Positions 47,054 to 55,573 of a stretch of DNA of 64,000 bases are shown one piece after another. This DNA comes from Marinisporobacter sp. (lineage in GTDB: Bacteria > Bacillota > Clostridia > Peptostreptococcales > Thermotaleaceae), in contig JAOARP010000047.1 in the NCBI GenBank assembly GCA_025210525.1, positions 124,001 through 188,000 on the forward strand, read 5' to 3'. Under the pieces are notes generated by a model. That model ran no database searches and had not been told where the DNA came from. It saw only the letters and a program-made list of their open reading frames with translations. The first letter of the stretch is position 1, and every line of letters starts with the position of its first letter. A program made the translations under genes and the position numbers.

Positions 47054-47824
47054 TCATTTAATATTTTTTCCATCAACTATAAGACTCGGCTTTAATTCCA
47101 TTCTTTCTACTGATAGAGCTAACTTTTTTAAATCTTCAATTTTAGGTGACTCTATATGAGATAAATCATAATTTCTTCCTAACTTTTTATAGGTATCAAC
47201 ACCAAATTTATGATAAGGTAATAATTCTACATCTCTAATATTAGAAAATTTTTCACAAAATTCTATTGTACTCTGAATATTACTTTTCGTATCATTTATT
47301 GATGGTATTACAGGAATCCTTACATGAATATTTAAATTTGGATTATCTTCACATATTCTCGCAAGATTTTCAAGAATCAAATTATTTGATGTTCCTACCC
47401 ATTTTTTGTGAGATAGGTTATCCATCATTTTAATGTCTACATAAAGACTATTTAAAAATGGAGAAATCTTTTCAAACTCTTCATACTTAGCGTATAAGCT
47501 TGTTTCAATAGCCGTATTAATTCCTAGAAAAATACATTTTTCTAGTATCTCTTTAGCAAAATCTGCCTGCATTAAAACTTCTCCACCACTTAAAGTAACT
47601 CCACCTCCAGAGTGATAGAAAAATACAGCGTCTTTTTCTACTTCTTGTACCACTTCATCAGATGTCATAACTTTACCATATCCATATTCAATTTTCTTTT
47701 CTTGTGATTCTGGAGTTGAACACCACTTACAGGACAATGGACACCCTTTTAAATAAACTACCGTCCGCAAACCATCACCATCATAGATTGATGATTTCTC
47801 AATACGAAGAACTAGGCCTTTCAT
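47054..47824 (-). CDS. Glycyl radical enzyme activase (radical SAM), compact form
   Basis: A 256-residue activase that generates the glycyl radical in the enzyme at 47831. The radical SAM motif is C-PLS-C-KW-C, in GCPLSCKWCSTPESQ. Most activases of this group have WCHNPES at that place. There is no second ferredoxin-like 4Fe-4S domain between the motif and the SAM-binding SGGEVLMQ segment, as in pyruvate formate-lyase activase and unlike the activases of glycerol dehydratase or CutC, which are about 40-50 residues longer. The start overlaps no gene; the enzyme ends 7 bases upstream. Confidence 0.9.
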   Translation of the reverse strand: MKGLVLRIEKSSIYDGDGLRTVVYLKGCPLSCKWCSTPESQEKKIEYGYGKVMTSDEVVQEVEKDAVFFYHSGGGVTLSGGEVLMQADFAKEILEKCIFLGINTAIETSLYAKYEEFEKISPFLNSLYVDIKMMDNLSHKKWVGTSNNLILENLARICEDNPNLNIHVRIPVIPSINDTKSNIQSTIEFCEKFSNIRDVELLPYHKFGVDTYKKLGRNYDLSHIESPKIEDLKKLALSVERMELKPSLIVDGKNIK

Positions 47825-47830
47825 GTCATA

Positions 47831-50212
47831 TCACCCCACTGATATCAATGACTGACTTGTTCTACCTATGATTTCATCTTGAACATCTTTTCCAAGTTCA
47901 ACAAAGTAGGCAGTATATCCAGCTACTCTTACAAGCAGTCCTTTATAATCCTCAGGATTTTTTTGTGCATCTAGTAAGGTCTCTCTATTCACCACATTAA
48001 ACTGTACATGAAACACCCCTAAACTACATACTGATTTCAATAAAGCCATCATTTGCTGAATACCATTTTCACTTTCTAAGAAATCTGGTTCAACTTTCAT
48101 ATTAAGTAGTGTTCCTTGCACAAAACGATCATGTGGCAACTTAGAAACAGATTTGATCACTGAAGTAGGTCCATTAAAATCTGTTCCTGCATTTGGACTA
48201 ACTCCATCAGCTAAAGGATTCCATGCTAATCTACCAGACGGTAAAGCTCCTACTTCTAATCCAAAGGGAGTATTACCAGATACAGGTAAAATACCAGGGG
48301 ACATTTTTCCGAACTTACTTTCATATTGCTCTATTTCATCTGCAATAAAAGTAAACATTTCTCCAGCAATAGCATCTACATAAGGGTCATCATTTCCATA
48401 TTTAGGAGCTTCTATACAAGCATTGAATACTTCTTGATATCCATCAAAATTGTGATCAAGTGCATTCACTAATTGATCCATAGATACCAATTTTTTATCA
48501 AAGACTAAATATTTAACTGCTGCCATACTATTTATTAAATCAGCTACGCCTATCATAATAATACCATTTCCAATATTATATTTTGCTCCACCTCTTGAAT
48601 AATCTAAAGCTTTGTTTATGCATTCACGATGGGTTAAAGACAAAACAGGCACTGGACGATCCATACAAACCTCATCTATAACATGACTTCCTTTCACACA
48701 AGCTTTTACAGAATATGCAATTTGTTTTTTTACAGCATTCTCAAAATCTAAATATGTTTTGAAGCTGTTTGGATTTCCAGAACACGCAGAAATTACTTTT
48801 CCGCTTTTTCTATTTTTACCGTTTGTTAAAGCAAACTCAATAATACTTCCTAAATTGATATCTGCTAGAGCAGTATATTGACGCATTCTTCCTTCAAGAT
48901 TTGTTTCTACACAGCCGCATGGATTCCAGTCAAAAGCTTCTTTTAAAGGAACACCTTTATTCATTACCATTCTAATACCTATATCATCATTATGAAATGC
49001 TGGAAAACCTGTACCCAGTTTGATTAACTCCACAACTTTACGCAAAAATTTAGTTGGATTTTTCGAAAGACTATATCTTACAGATAAAGAAGGCTGATAC
49101 AATTGTACCTCCATAGTTGCTTGTAGAATAAGATATGAAAGCTCATTTACAGCATCTTGACCCCATGTATTCACACCACCAACACAAACATTCTGAAACA
49201 TAGGATATCCAGCAGCAAACTCAGCTGTTACAGCATCTTGAAAAAGACAAGGTTCACTAAATTTTACCCATAGACAATTCAGTAATTCTTGTGCATCTTC
49301 AACACATAATTCTCCAGAATCTATATCCTTCTTATAAAATGGATATAAATATTGATCCATCCTACCAGGATTATAACTAGCTGCATTTTGTTCCATGAAG
49401 AGGCAAATTTGATAAAAATATAAAGACTGTAACGCTTCTCTAAAATTTCTAGCTGGATATTTTGGTACCTGTCTACATACTTTTTCAATAATTAATAATT
49501 CTTCTCTTCTTTTCTCATCCTTTTCACTTAATGCTTGTCTTTTAGCTTCTTCTGCATATCTTTCGGCTAATATTTCCATTCCTTCACAAGTAATCAATAA
49601 AGACTCTAGATAATAATATTTCTCATAATCTCCAGGGTGTGTAATATCCAATTTTTCTTTTTCATTATTAATGTTTTCTCGAATTCCTACAATTCCTTCA
49701 TTAATAATTTGTGAATATCCAGCAGTAGTCTCTCCAAAGCCTCTAACAGCTTTGCGATTAATGTAAATCACACCATGATCTCTTAATTCTTTTGTATCTT
49801 CTGGTACTTGTTTTAACCATGCTTCGTATGTAGAACGCCCTTCCCAAAAAGGCTTAATTTCCGTCTCAAAAACTTTTTTATCTTCAGGTGAGAGATAAAA
49901 GGGATCGTATTTTCTAGTACTAATAGTTTCTAATTCTTCATTTAAGATAGACCAACAAGTATCTGCACAGAGAATACCTCCTCTGATTTTGCTTCCTGAA
50001 CAACCAACAATTAACTCTCTCTCAGCAATTTCTATTGTTTTTTCTATACACTGCTGCCTAAATGCTTTTGCTTTTTGGATTACTAAAGGTTCTCCAGAAG
50101 TTTCTTTAAATACTTTTGTAAGAATTCTTGCATTTTCAAGATCAATTTCAGGTCTGGTGTTTACCACCCTATCTTTTAAATACTTAATTCTTTTCATATA
50201 TTTTTTTTCCAC
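47831..50212 (-). CDS. Glycyl radical enzyme of the CutC/GldH/HPAD class, substrate unknown
   Basis: A 793-residue enzyme. The radical-bearing glycine loop is RVAGYTAYF, with Gly765 near the C-terminus, and the thiyl cysteine is Cys434 in NPCGCVETN, followed by the conserved glutamate (GCVE) of the dehydratase/lyase/decarboxylase clade. Pyruvate formate-lyase itself would have adjacent cysteines. No small partner subunit of the HPA decarboxylase type is seen, and no microcompartment shell genes. Substrate assignment (diol, choline, hydroxyproline, arylacetate or other) is not possible by eye. Control by a divergent AraC regulator with a cupin domain suggests induction by the substrate. Confidence 0.9.
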   Translation of the reverse strand: MEKKYMKRIKYLKDRVVNTRPEIDLENARILTKVFKETSGEPLVIQKAKAFRQQCIEKTIEIAERELIVGCSGSKIRGGILCADTCWSILNEELETISTRKYDPFYLSPEDKKVFETEIKPFWEGRSTYEAWLKQVPEDTKELRDHGVIYINRKAVRGFGETTAGYSQIINEGIVGIRENINNEKEKLDITHPGDYEKYYYLESLLITCEGMEILAERYAEEAKRQALSEKDEKRREELLIIEKVCRQVPKYPARNFREALQSLYFYQICLFMEQNAASYNPGRMDQYLYPFYKKDIDSGELCVEDAQELLNCLWVKFSEPCLFQDAVTAEFAAGYPMFQNVCVGGVNTWGQDAVNELSYLILQATMEVQLYQPSLSVRYSLSKNPTKFLRKVVELIKLGTGFPAFHNDDIGIRMVMNKGVPLKEAFDWNPCGCVETNLEGRMRQYTALADINLGSIIEFALTNGKNRKSGKVISACSGNPNSFKTYLDFENAVKKQIAYSVKACVKGSHVIDEVCMDRPVPVLSLTHRECINKALDYSRGGAKYNIGNGIIMIGVADLINSMAAVKYLVFDKKLVSMDQLVNALDHNFDGYQEVFNACIEAPKYGNDDPYVDAIAGEMFTFIADEIEQYESKFGKMSPGILPVSGNTPFGLEVGALPSGRLAWNPLADGVSPNAGTDFNGPTSVIKSVSKLPHDRFVQGTLLNMKVEPDFLESENGIQQMMALLKSVCSLGVFHVQFNVVNRETLLDAQKNPEDYKGLLVRVAGYTAYFVELGKDVQDEIIGRTSQSLISVG

Positions 50213-50289
50213 AATATAAATCCTCCTTAGGTTGTTATTTCTTTTAGTTAATAATATAATTATATCAACATATTATGTGGCTAAATACA

Positions 50290-50318
50290 AATATATCGCC
50301 TATTTATATAGATATATT
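50290..50318. promoter_or_regulatory. Inverted repeat between the GRE operon and the AraC gene
   Basis: Arms AATATATC and GATATATT spaced by 13 bases lie midway between the two divergent starts. It is a candidate AraC-family site, although such A/T-rich repeats can occur by chance. Confidence 0.3.
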
Positions 50319-50343
50319 AACATTTTAAGGAGGGGAATTTAAA

Positions 50344-51237
50344 ATGACTAAAAGCAAACAATCATTACATGAATCCAATCAATATAATGATCCTTCTTTT
50401 CCCTTTGGAATGTATACTATTAATCGTACAAAATGTATTCCAAAAGGACGTGGCTATAAAGATTTACACTGGCATGAAGAGTTGCAATTTACTTTGGTTA
50501 TTACAGGAGAGATCATCATTAAAGTAAATGGAATTGATTACTCTTTAAAACAAGGAGAAGCCATCTTTATGAATAGCGGCTTACTTCATATTACTACTTA
50601 TATTAGCCAAAATGCAAACTACGTTAGCTTCAATTTTCCCTATAATATGCTTTCATATTTTCCTGGAAGTAGAATGGAACAAAGTTATGTTCTCCCTTAT
50701 ACAAGTAACTACACTTTTCCAGTTACTGTTTTCAAATCTTCTATTCACTGGCAGAATGATTGTCTATGTATTTTATGGAGCTTAAAAGAAATCATGAATA
50801 ATGATAAAGACTTTGGATGGGAGTATATTATTTCTTTGAAAATTACACAATTATGGTTTTTGATGTTAAAAAATACTTTTCAATCCATTAATGAGACTCC
50901 TAAAAGTTTTATACGAAACCAAGAACGCATACAATTGTTGCTTACCTTTATGCATGAGAACTATTCTGAAGATATTTCCCTACAAGATATTGCTAATGCT
51001 GCTCATGTAAGTGTTGGGGAATGTACAAGATGTTTTAAAAATATTATCCATACTACTCCCTATGAATATTTATTAGATTATCGTATCTCTAAGAGTATGG
51101 AATTACTAGCTAGAACAGATTACACGGTTAGTGAAATTGCTGGACGAGTTGGCTTTAATCATGTTAATCATTATATTCAGTCCTTTAAGAAGAGAGAAAA
51201 AACTACTCCTATGAAATATAGACAAGCTCTAAGATAA
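50344..51237 (+). CDS. AraC family regulator with cupin domain
   Basis: A 297-residue activator: N-terminal cupin (LHWHEELQFTLVITGEIIIKVNG, then QGEAIFMNSGLLH), middle linker, then two AraC helix-turn-helix motifs at the C-terminus (DISLQDIANAAHVSVGECTRCFK and DYTVSEIAGRVGFNHVNHYIQSFK). The ribosome binding site is GGAGGGG. Divergent from the glycyl radical enzyme, which is its probable target. Confidence 0.93.
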   Translation: MTKSKQSLHESNQYNDPSFPFGMYTINRTKCIPKGRGYKDLHWHEELQFTLVITGEIIIKVNGIDYSLKQGEAIFMNSGLLHITTYISQNANYVSFNFPYNMLSYFPGSRMEQSYVLPYTSNYTFPVTVFKSSIHWQNDCLCILWSLKEIMNNDKDFGWEYIISLKITQLWFLMLKNTFQSINETPKSFIRNQERIQLLLTFMHENYSEDISLQDIANAAHVSVGECTRCFKNIIHTTPYEYLLDYRISKSMELLARTDYTVSEIAGRVGFNHVNHYIQSFKKREKTTPMKYRQALR

Positions 51238-51248
51238 CATAGGAGTAG
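51203..51248 (+). terminator. Terminator of the AraC gene, overlapping its end
   Basis: CTACTCCTATG (51203-51213) pairs perfectly with CATAGGAGTAG (51238-51248), followed by CTTTTATT. The first arm is inside the coding region and the stop codon is in the loop. Confidence 0.75.
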
Positions 51249-51254
51249 CTTTTA

Positions 51255-51383
51255 TTATAAGTTGAAAAATTCATTTAATTCTTCTTTTTTATCATTTATA
51301 TATCTTGACCACTTAACTTTGCCATTTTCTAAAAATATAAGAAAGTTACAAACTTTATTTATTAATTCAAAATCATGAGTTTT
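51255..51383 (-). pseudogene. C-terminal remnant of an ECF-type ABC ATPase
   Basis: A minus-strand frame with no start reads KTHDFELINKVCNFLIFLENG, then KVKWSRYINDKKEEL and a stop at 51255-51257. It matches the last part of an ECF or sugar-type ABC ATPase, where THD carries the switch histidine (compare ITHDLELICKSCTYVLFIEKGKV at 29042). No upstream ATPase motifs remain, so it is a decayed fragment. I see nothing else between 51384 and 51480. Confidence 0.65.
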
Positions 51384-51480
51384 TCTAATGCAGCGTCTTT
51401 AAATGATACCATTTCCAAATATATTTATTAATATTTTACATGATTTGAATAATAATTATGTTCTGGAGATAAAATAAGTT

Positions 51481-51515
51481 TGGCATGAGTTCACTTGAAT
51501 ATGGAACTCATGCCA
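51481..51515. terminator. Bidirectional stem-loop upstream of YwbE's end
   Basis: Perfect 12-bp arms TGGCATGAGTTC and GAACTCATGCCA with an 11-base loop; a TTTTTT run follows on the plus strand after a few bases. It lies 80 bases past the YwbE stop on the minus strand. Confidence 0.65.
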
Positions 51516-51595
51516 CTTAAGATGTTTTTTATAACAATCTACTTGACAGAGGTATATTTACTTCAAATAAATGCCCTTTATAATATCTATGTATT

Positions 51596-51796
51596 TTATT
51601 TTAATATCTCTTTAACCCTACCTACAATTCCACTCTCAAGCATGACTTTAATCCCATGAGGATGATTAGGCGACTTCGTAAGAAGCTTTTGAACCACACC
51701 TTCTGTTAATTTTCCAGAACGTTGGTCTTGTTTTTGTACCACATTCACCTTTGTACCTATTTTTATATTCTCTCGTTTGTTTCCATCCATATTCAT
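51596..51796 (-). CDS. ywbE: YwbE family protein
   Basis: A 66-residue protein of the YwbE family (DUF2196): NIKIGTKVNVVQKQDQRSGKLTEG, VQKLLTKSPNHPHGIKVMLESG and IVGRVKEIL are the conserved segments. Its function is not known. A GGAGGC ribosome binding site lies upstream. It follows the RNA helicase gene on the same strand after 114 bases. Confidence 0.92.
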   Translation of the reverse strand: MNMDGNKRENIKIGTKVNVVQKQDQRSGKLTEGVVQKLLTKSPNHPHGIKVMLESGIVGRVKEILK

Positions 51797-51910
51797 AGCC
51801 TCCTTTCTCTACTTATGATATAATCCTACCTAATACTTTTTCGACTCATCCTTTTCTACAAATTGTGCAAAAATCTACATTACGACTTCCATTGCATCTG
51901 AATGGACAAC

Positions 51911-53368
51911 TTACCTGTTCCCTCGTCCTATCTCTTTACTTACCTTTCGAAGTCTTCCTTTAATAGGTGTGTTTTGTAACGCCTGAAAAACCAATTCTCC
52001 TTTATTATTTAATATTTCTATGAAAGTAGATATATCCATCACATTGATGATCCCTATATCATCCTTTGTCATCCCTTCAATATTGCAAAGTGTACCTACA
52101 ATGTCTACGGGTCTCATTTTTGTTTTCTTCCCTGCATTGATATGTAATTTCATAATCTCCTTGCTTAATTGTGCACCCTTTGTTTCTTTAATTTTAAGTT
52201 TCGTATTTATTTTTTCAATAAATTCCTGTTTGCAATTTTCCACAGTTTCTTGATTGGGTCTTTCTTTCAAAGGAATCTCTTTTCCAATATATTCATGTAT
52301 TTCCTTTAAAAACTTACTTTCCTTTTGTGTTACAAAAGTAATTGCTCTACCCTTCCTGCTTGCACGTCCAGTTCTTCCAATCCTATGCACATAGCTTTCG
52401 CACTCTTGTGGTATATCATAATTGATTACAAGTGAAATATTGTCTATATCTATCCCTCTAGCTGCAACATCTGTAGCAACCAGATATCTAAAATAACCTT
52501 GTTTAAAATCATTCATGACTCTTAACCGGTCACGTTGTTCCATTCCACCATGAATCTTCCCACAAGTATACTTCAAATTTGATAATTCATCATAAACCAC
52601 TTCCACCATTTGTCTCGTATTGCAAAATATCATACAACTATCGGGGTTTTCTACTATCGTGATATCTCTTAAAAGTTTCATCTTTTCTCTTTGATCTACA
52701 CTATATCTTTCTTGACATATCCTATCTGCTGTTGAATTTTGATCTTCTATTTTAATAAGTACAGGCTCTTTCATATATTTATTACATAAAGCCTCTATGT
52801 CCCTTGGCATGGTGGCTGATAATAACATAGTTACCCGTTCTTTTGGCAAACTATTTATTATGGTCTCTATTTGCTCTATAAATCCCATATTAAGCATTTC
52901 ATCAGCTTCATCTATTACAAGGTATTTTATATTTGATGTATCAAAGGTCCCTCTTTCAATGTGATCTATAATGCGACCCGGTGTGCCTACCACCACATGG
53001 GTCTTTTGTTTCAATTCCTTCTCTTGAATATAAAAAGGAGACTTTCCATAAATTGCAGATACTTTGATCCTTTTAAACCTACCTATATTGAAAATATCTT
53101 CTTTGACCTGAATCGCCAGTTCTCTTGTTGGTGTCATCACTAATGCTTGTGGTTTATTTTCATCCCAATCTACTAATTCGCAAATAGGAATGGCAAATGC
53201 GCCCGTCTTTCCGCTTCCAGTTTGGGACTTTACTATGATATCCTTTTGCTCTAATACAATGGGGATAACTTGTTCTTGAACTTTTGTAGGACTTTTAAAA
53301 TTTAACATATTAATGGATTTTAGTAACTCACTACTTAATGGGTAATCATTAAAATTTGCTTTTATCAT
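51911..53368 (-). CDS. dbpA: DEAD-box RNA helicase, DbpA/YxiN-like
   Basis: A 485-residue ATP-dependent RNA helicase with all motifs: SQTGSGKTGAF, PTRELA, GTPGR, VIDEADEML, SATMP, ATDVAARGIDI and HRIGRTGRA. The C-terminal domain (about 400-480), starting KGAQLSKEIMKLHINAGKKTKM and RPVDIVGTLCNIEG, is the DbpA-type RNA-binding domain that recognises hairpin 92 of 23S rRNA, so the role is ribosome assembly. YxiN of Bacillus has a similar length. Confidence 0.9.
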   Translation of the reverse strand: MIKANFNDYPLSSELLKSINMLNFKSPTKVQEQVIPIVLEQKDIIVKSQTGSGKTGAFAIPICELVDWDENKPQALVMTPTRELAIQVKEDIFNIGRFKRIKVSAIYGKSPFYIQEKELKQKTHVVVGTPGRIIDHIERGTFDTSNIKYLVIDEADEMLNMGFIEQIETIINSLPKERVTMLLSATMPRDIEALCNKYMKEPVLIKIEDQNSTADRICQERYSVDQREKMKLLRDITIVENPDSCMIFCNTRQMVEVVYDELSNLKYTCGKIHGGMEQRDRLRVMNDFKQGYFRYLVATDVAARGIDIDNISLVINYDIPQECESYVHRIGRTGRASRKGRAITFVTQKESKFLKEIHEYIGKEIPLKERPNQETVENCKQEFIEKINTKLKIKETKGAQLSKEIMKLHINAGKKTKMRPVDIVGTLCNIEGMTKDDIGIINVMDISTFIEILNNKGELVFQALQNTPIKGRLRKVSKEIGRGNR

Positions 53369-53460
53369 TTAATCATCTCTTTCTTTCATATTTCTATTAC
53401 AATTATTGTTAGCAATATCTATTTTATTATGTTTCCACGTTCAACGCTACACCTTCTCTT

Positions 53461-53739
53461 TTGTGTATAGAAACCTATGAATATCATACTTCAAATTCAA
53501 TCATAATAAAAGGGATTTCACTATATCTCAGCATATATTCTGAAATAAGTAAAAAATCACAAAAAACTGCTCGAGTAGGCTATTTTGGTGTTGCTTATAC
53601 ATTTGTAACTATGAAGAATGAAGCAAAGCTTGAAGATATTGAAAATTTCATCCATATAAAAATCAAGCGAATCAATATGGGTAATAAAGTAAAACAAAAT
53701 GCAAAAAACTCGTTTTTACACCGTTTAAAGAATTTTTAA
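53461..53739 (+). pseudogene. Decayed C-terminal fragment of a DEAD-box RNA helicase
   Basis: The plus-strand frame from 53461 contains KTARVGYFGVAYTFVTMKNEA followed by KLEDIENFIHIKIKRINMG. These correspond to motif VI and the end of an RhlE/CshA-type helicase (GRTARAGKKGVAYTFVT in intact proteins), with the arginine finger region altered. Residues before it align only weakly with YDIP...HRIGRTAR. There is no N-terminal half. It is a gene remnant next to an intact helicase on the other strand, and not a copy of it. Confidence 0.6.
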
Positions 53740-53872
53740 GAATTTTAATTTTCATAAACTATTATTTTCTATATAACTTTACTACACACTCCACGTGTGC
53801 TGACACACCTGTAACGGCAAAATCGCTTTATACCTATATTTAATCAATCATCCAGCAAGTTATGCGAAACAT

Positions 53873-53929
53873 ATAAGTAAGGATAAGTCTACCTCATAAG
53901 TTTACTGAAACAGACTTATCCTTACTTAT
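53873..53929 (-). terminator. Terminator overlapping the stop of the GNAT gene
   Basis: Perfect 18-bp arms (53873-53890 and 53912-53929) enclose a 21-base loop. The stop codon of the GNAT gene lies within the outer part of the arm. Confidence 0.65.
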
Positions 53930-54456
53930 GCTTGGAAAAATTCAGATGCATATTCAACGACACCATTGAATTCCTTCAAACTATTCTCTTTTAACTCTAG
54001 TACCATAAAGTTCTCATCTGGAACATCAAAAGGTGCTTTGATGCCATATAAACTTGCTTTAACATAGCCGAATCTAGGATAGTATTCTTTATGACCTAAA
54101 AGAACAATTACTTTATACCCAAGTGTTTTCGCAACCTCATGTCCAGCTTTTATCAGTTTTGAGCCTATTCCCGAACCTTGATAATCAGGTAAAACAGCAA
54201 CAGGAGCAAGTGCTAATGCAATTTGTCCACCAATAGTTATCTCTGTGAATAATATATGACCTACTATCTTACCATCAATCTCAGCTACCATAGATAATTC
54301 AGAAATAAAAACATCTGATTTTCTCAACCTGCCAACTAGGTTATGCTCATCTTTGTCAGAATACTTCTCGTTCTCAAAGGCCATTTTGACAACTTTAAAA
54401 ACTTGTTTATAATCACTTTCTTGTTCTTGTCTAATTATTACATTATTCATATTCAT
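53926..54456 (-). CDS. GNAT family N-acetyltransferase (YhbS-like)
   Basis: A protein of about 176 residues of the GNAT fold. The acetyl-CoA-binding motif is VLPDYQGSGIGSKLIKAG and earlier strands are IIRQEQESDYKQVFKVV and VGHILFTEITIGGQIALALAPVAV; the YPRFGYVKA segment matches the YhbS-type subgroup. The substrate is not known. The ATG at 54456 (or 54450) behind GGAGGGG is chosen because a longer reading to 54519 would run through a terminator hairpin at 54504-54534. Confidence 0.88.
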   Translation of the reverse strand: MNMNNVIIRQEQESDYKQVFKVVKMAFENEKYSDKDEHNLVGRLRKSDVFISELSMVAEIDGKIVGHILFTEITIGGQIALALAPVAVLPDYQGSGIGSKLIKAGHEVAKTLGYKVIVLLGHKEYYPRFGYVKASLYGIKAPFDVPDENFMVLELKENSLKEFNGVVEYASEFFQA

Positions 54457-54503
54457 TACCCCTCCTGAAATCAATTCTTTATTGTCACTAATAAAAACAT
54501 GCA

Positions 54504-54534
54504 GAAGGCTCAATCTCAATAAACTAGAGCCTTC
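54504..54534 (-). terminator. Stem-loop downstream of the 54777 gene
   Basis: GAAGGCTC (54504-54511) pairs with GAGCCTTC (54527-54534); on the minus strand it is followed after a few bases by TTTTT. It separates the SLH operon from the GNAT gene. Confidence 0.5.
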
Positions 54535-54776
54535 CGCTTAGACCCGAACTTAATGTACTTATTTTTTCACAAAAACCTCTTTCGTCTTAAAATAAAAATT
54601 TTTACTACTTGTTTTGTATTAATTTCTCATAACATTCTTGTCCTTTTTTCAATCCTATTATCCTTAGGTCATTATTTATTATTTAACTAACTTTGCTCTC
54701 TTTAACATTTTGAAGATAGATAGTTTTGATTAGGAATTAACAGCATTTTTTTTATAAATTAGTTTCTTTGATTATT

Positions 54777-55541
54777 CTATTTAGTGAAATTCACACTCTC
54801 TCTTGCATATATTTTTACTGAATAACTACCTGCCGAATGAATTTCAGCTGTGACAAAAGGCTTAAAATTCTCAGAATCAAGAAGCTTCATGTTTGGAATT
54901 ATAAAACTTCCATTATCAAATATTAATTCCTTTTCATATCTATCATATATTGAATTGTTATCTATTTCCATATAAATGAATACATCTTTCTCTTCAACTG
55001 GTTTTTGATCCTTAGTCCACTCCATTACTAGATCCACTTCCATTCCATCTATTTTCTCAGATAAAGTAGCTTTATAGCTAACATCAACTTTAGTAAATCC
55101 ATATACCTTTTCAATCACTGAACTTGGATCACCCTCCGTCCAACTTAGAGTTACCGGTGCTGACACTATAACAAATTCCTTGGATTCAATTGGATCTATT
55201 TTTTCAATCTTAGTAATGTTAGTCTCGTCAAAAGTACCTACAATAATGACCTTGCCTTGAGCCTCAAGTTCAATATTTTTACTAGAGCTTATATCTTCAG
55301 AATACATTCCTGATGCCACATAAACTTTTCCATCTGCAGCTGTATTCTCCATTGCCTTACTTATTGAAGAATAGATATCCTTTTCGCCTTCAATTCCTTT
55401 ATATTTTACATCTGCATAGGCTACATCCTTAACTATAATTGATGCTGTTAGAGTATTTGATATAATACCTGCATAGCCTATTGTTGGAATAATAACTAAC
55501 AAAGCACTTAACAAAATTAAAGATACAACTTTTTTGTTCAT
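54777..55541 (-). CDS. Exported protein, partner of the second SLH protein
   Basis: A 254-residue protein with an N-terminal signal or membrane helix (VVSLILLSALLVIIPTIGYA). The middle is beta-rich (KVYVASGMYSEDISSSKNIELEAQ resembles a pectate-lyase/Pbx-like strand repeat). The C-terminal 110 residues (VDLVMEWTKDQKPVEEKDV, then FKPFVTAEIHSAGSYSVKIYARESVNF) match the C-terminal domain of the SLH protein upstream. I do not know its function; it may associate with that protein. It follows it by 32 bases with a GGAGG ribosome binding site. Confidence 0.7.
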   Translation of the reverse strand: MNKKVVSLILLSALLVIIPTIGYAGIISNTLTASIIVKDVAYADVKYKGIEGEKDIYSSISKAMENTAADGKVYVASGMYSEDISSSKNIELEAQGKVIIVGTFDETNITKIEKIDPIESKEFVIVSAPVTLSWTEGDPSSVIEKVYGFTKVDVSYKATLSEKIDGMEVDLVMEWTKDQKPVEEKDVFIYMEIDNNSIYDRYEKELIFDNGSFIIPNMKLLDSENFKPFVTAEIHSAGSYSVKIYARESVNFTK

Positions 55542-55573
55542 TTAGAGCACCTCCTGAATTTTTGTAACAATCA

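Noticed and set aside
54605-54679. A short minus-strand stretch reading NDLRIIGLKKGQECYEKLIQNK in segments, considered as a gene end
   Set aside because: No upstream coding sequence and no recognised family; may be a remnant, but evidence is too thin to list.
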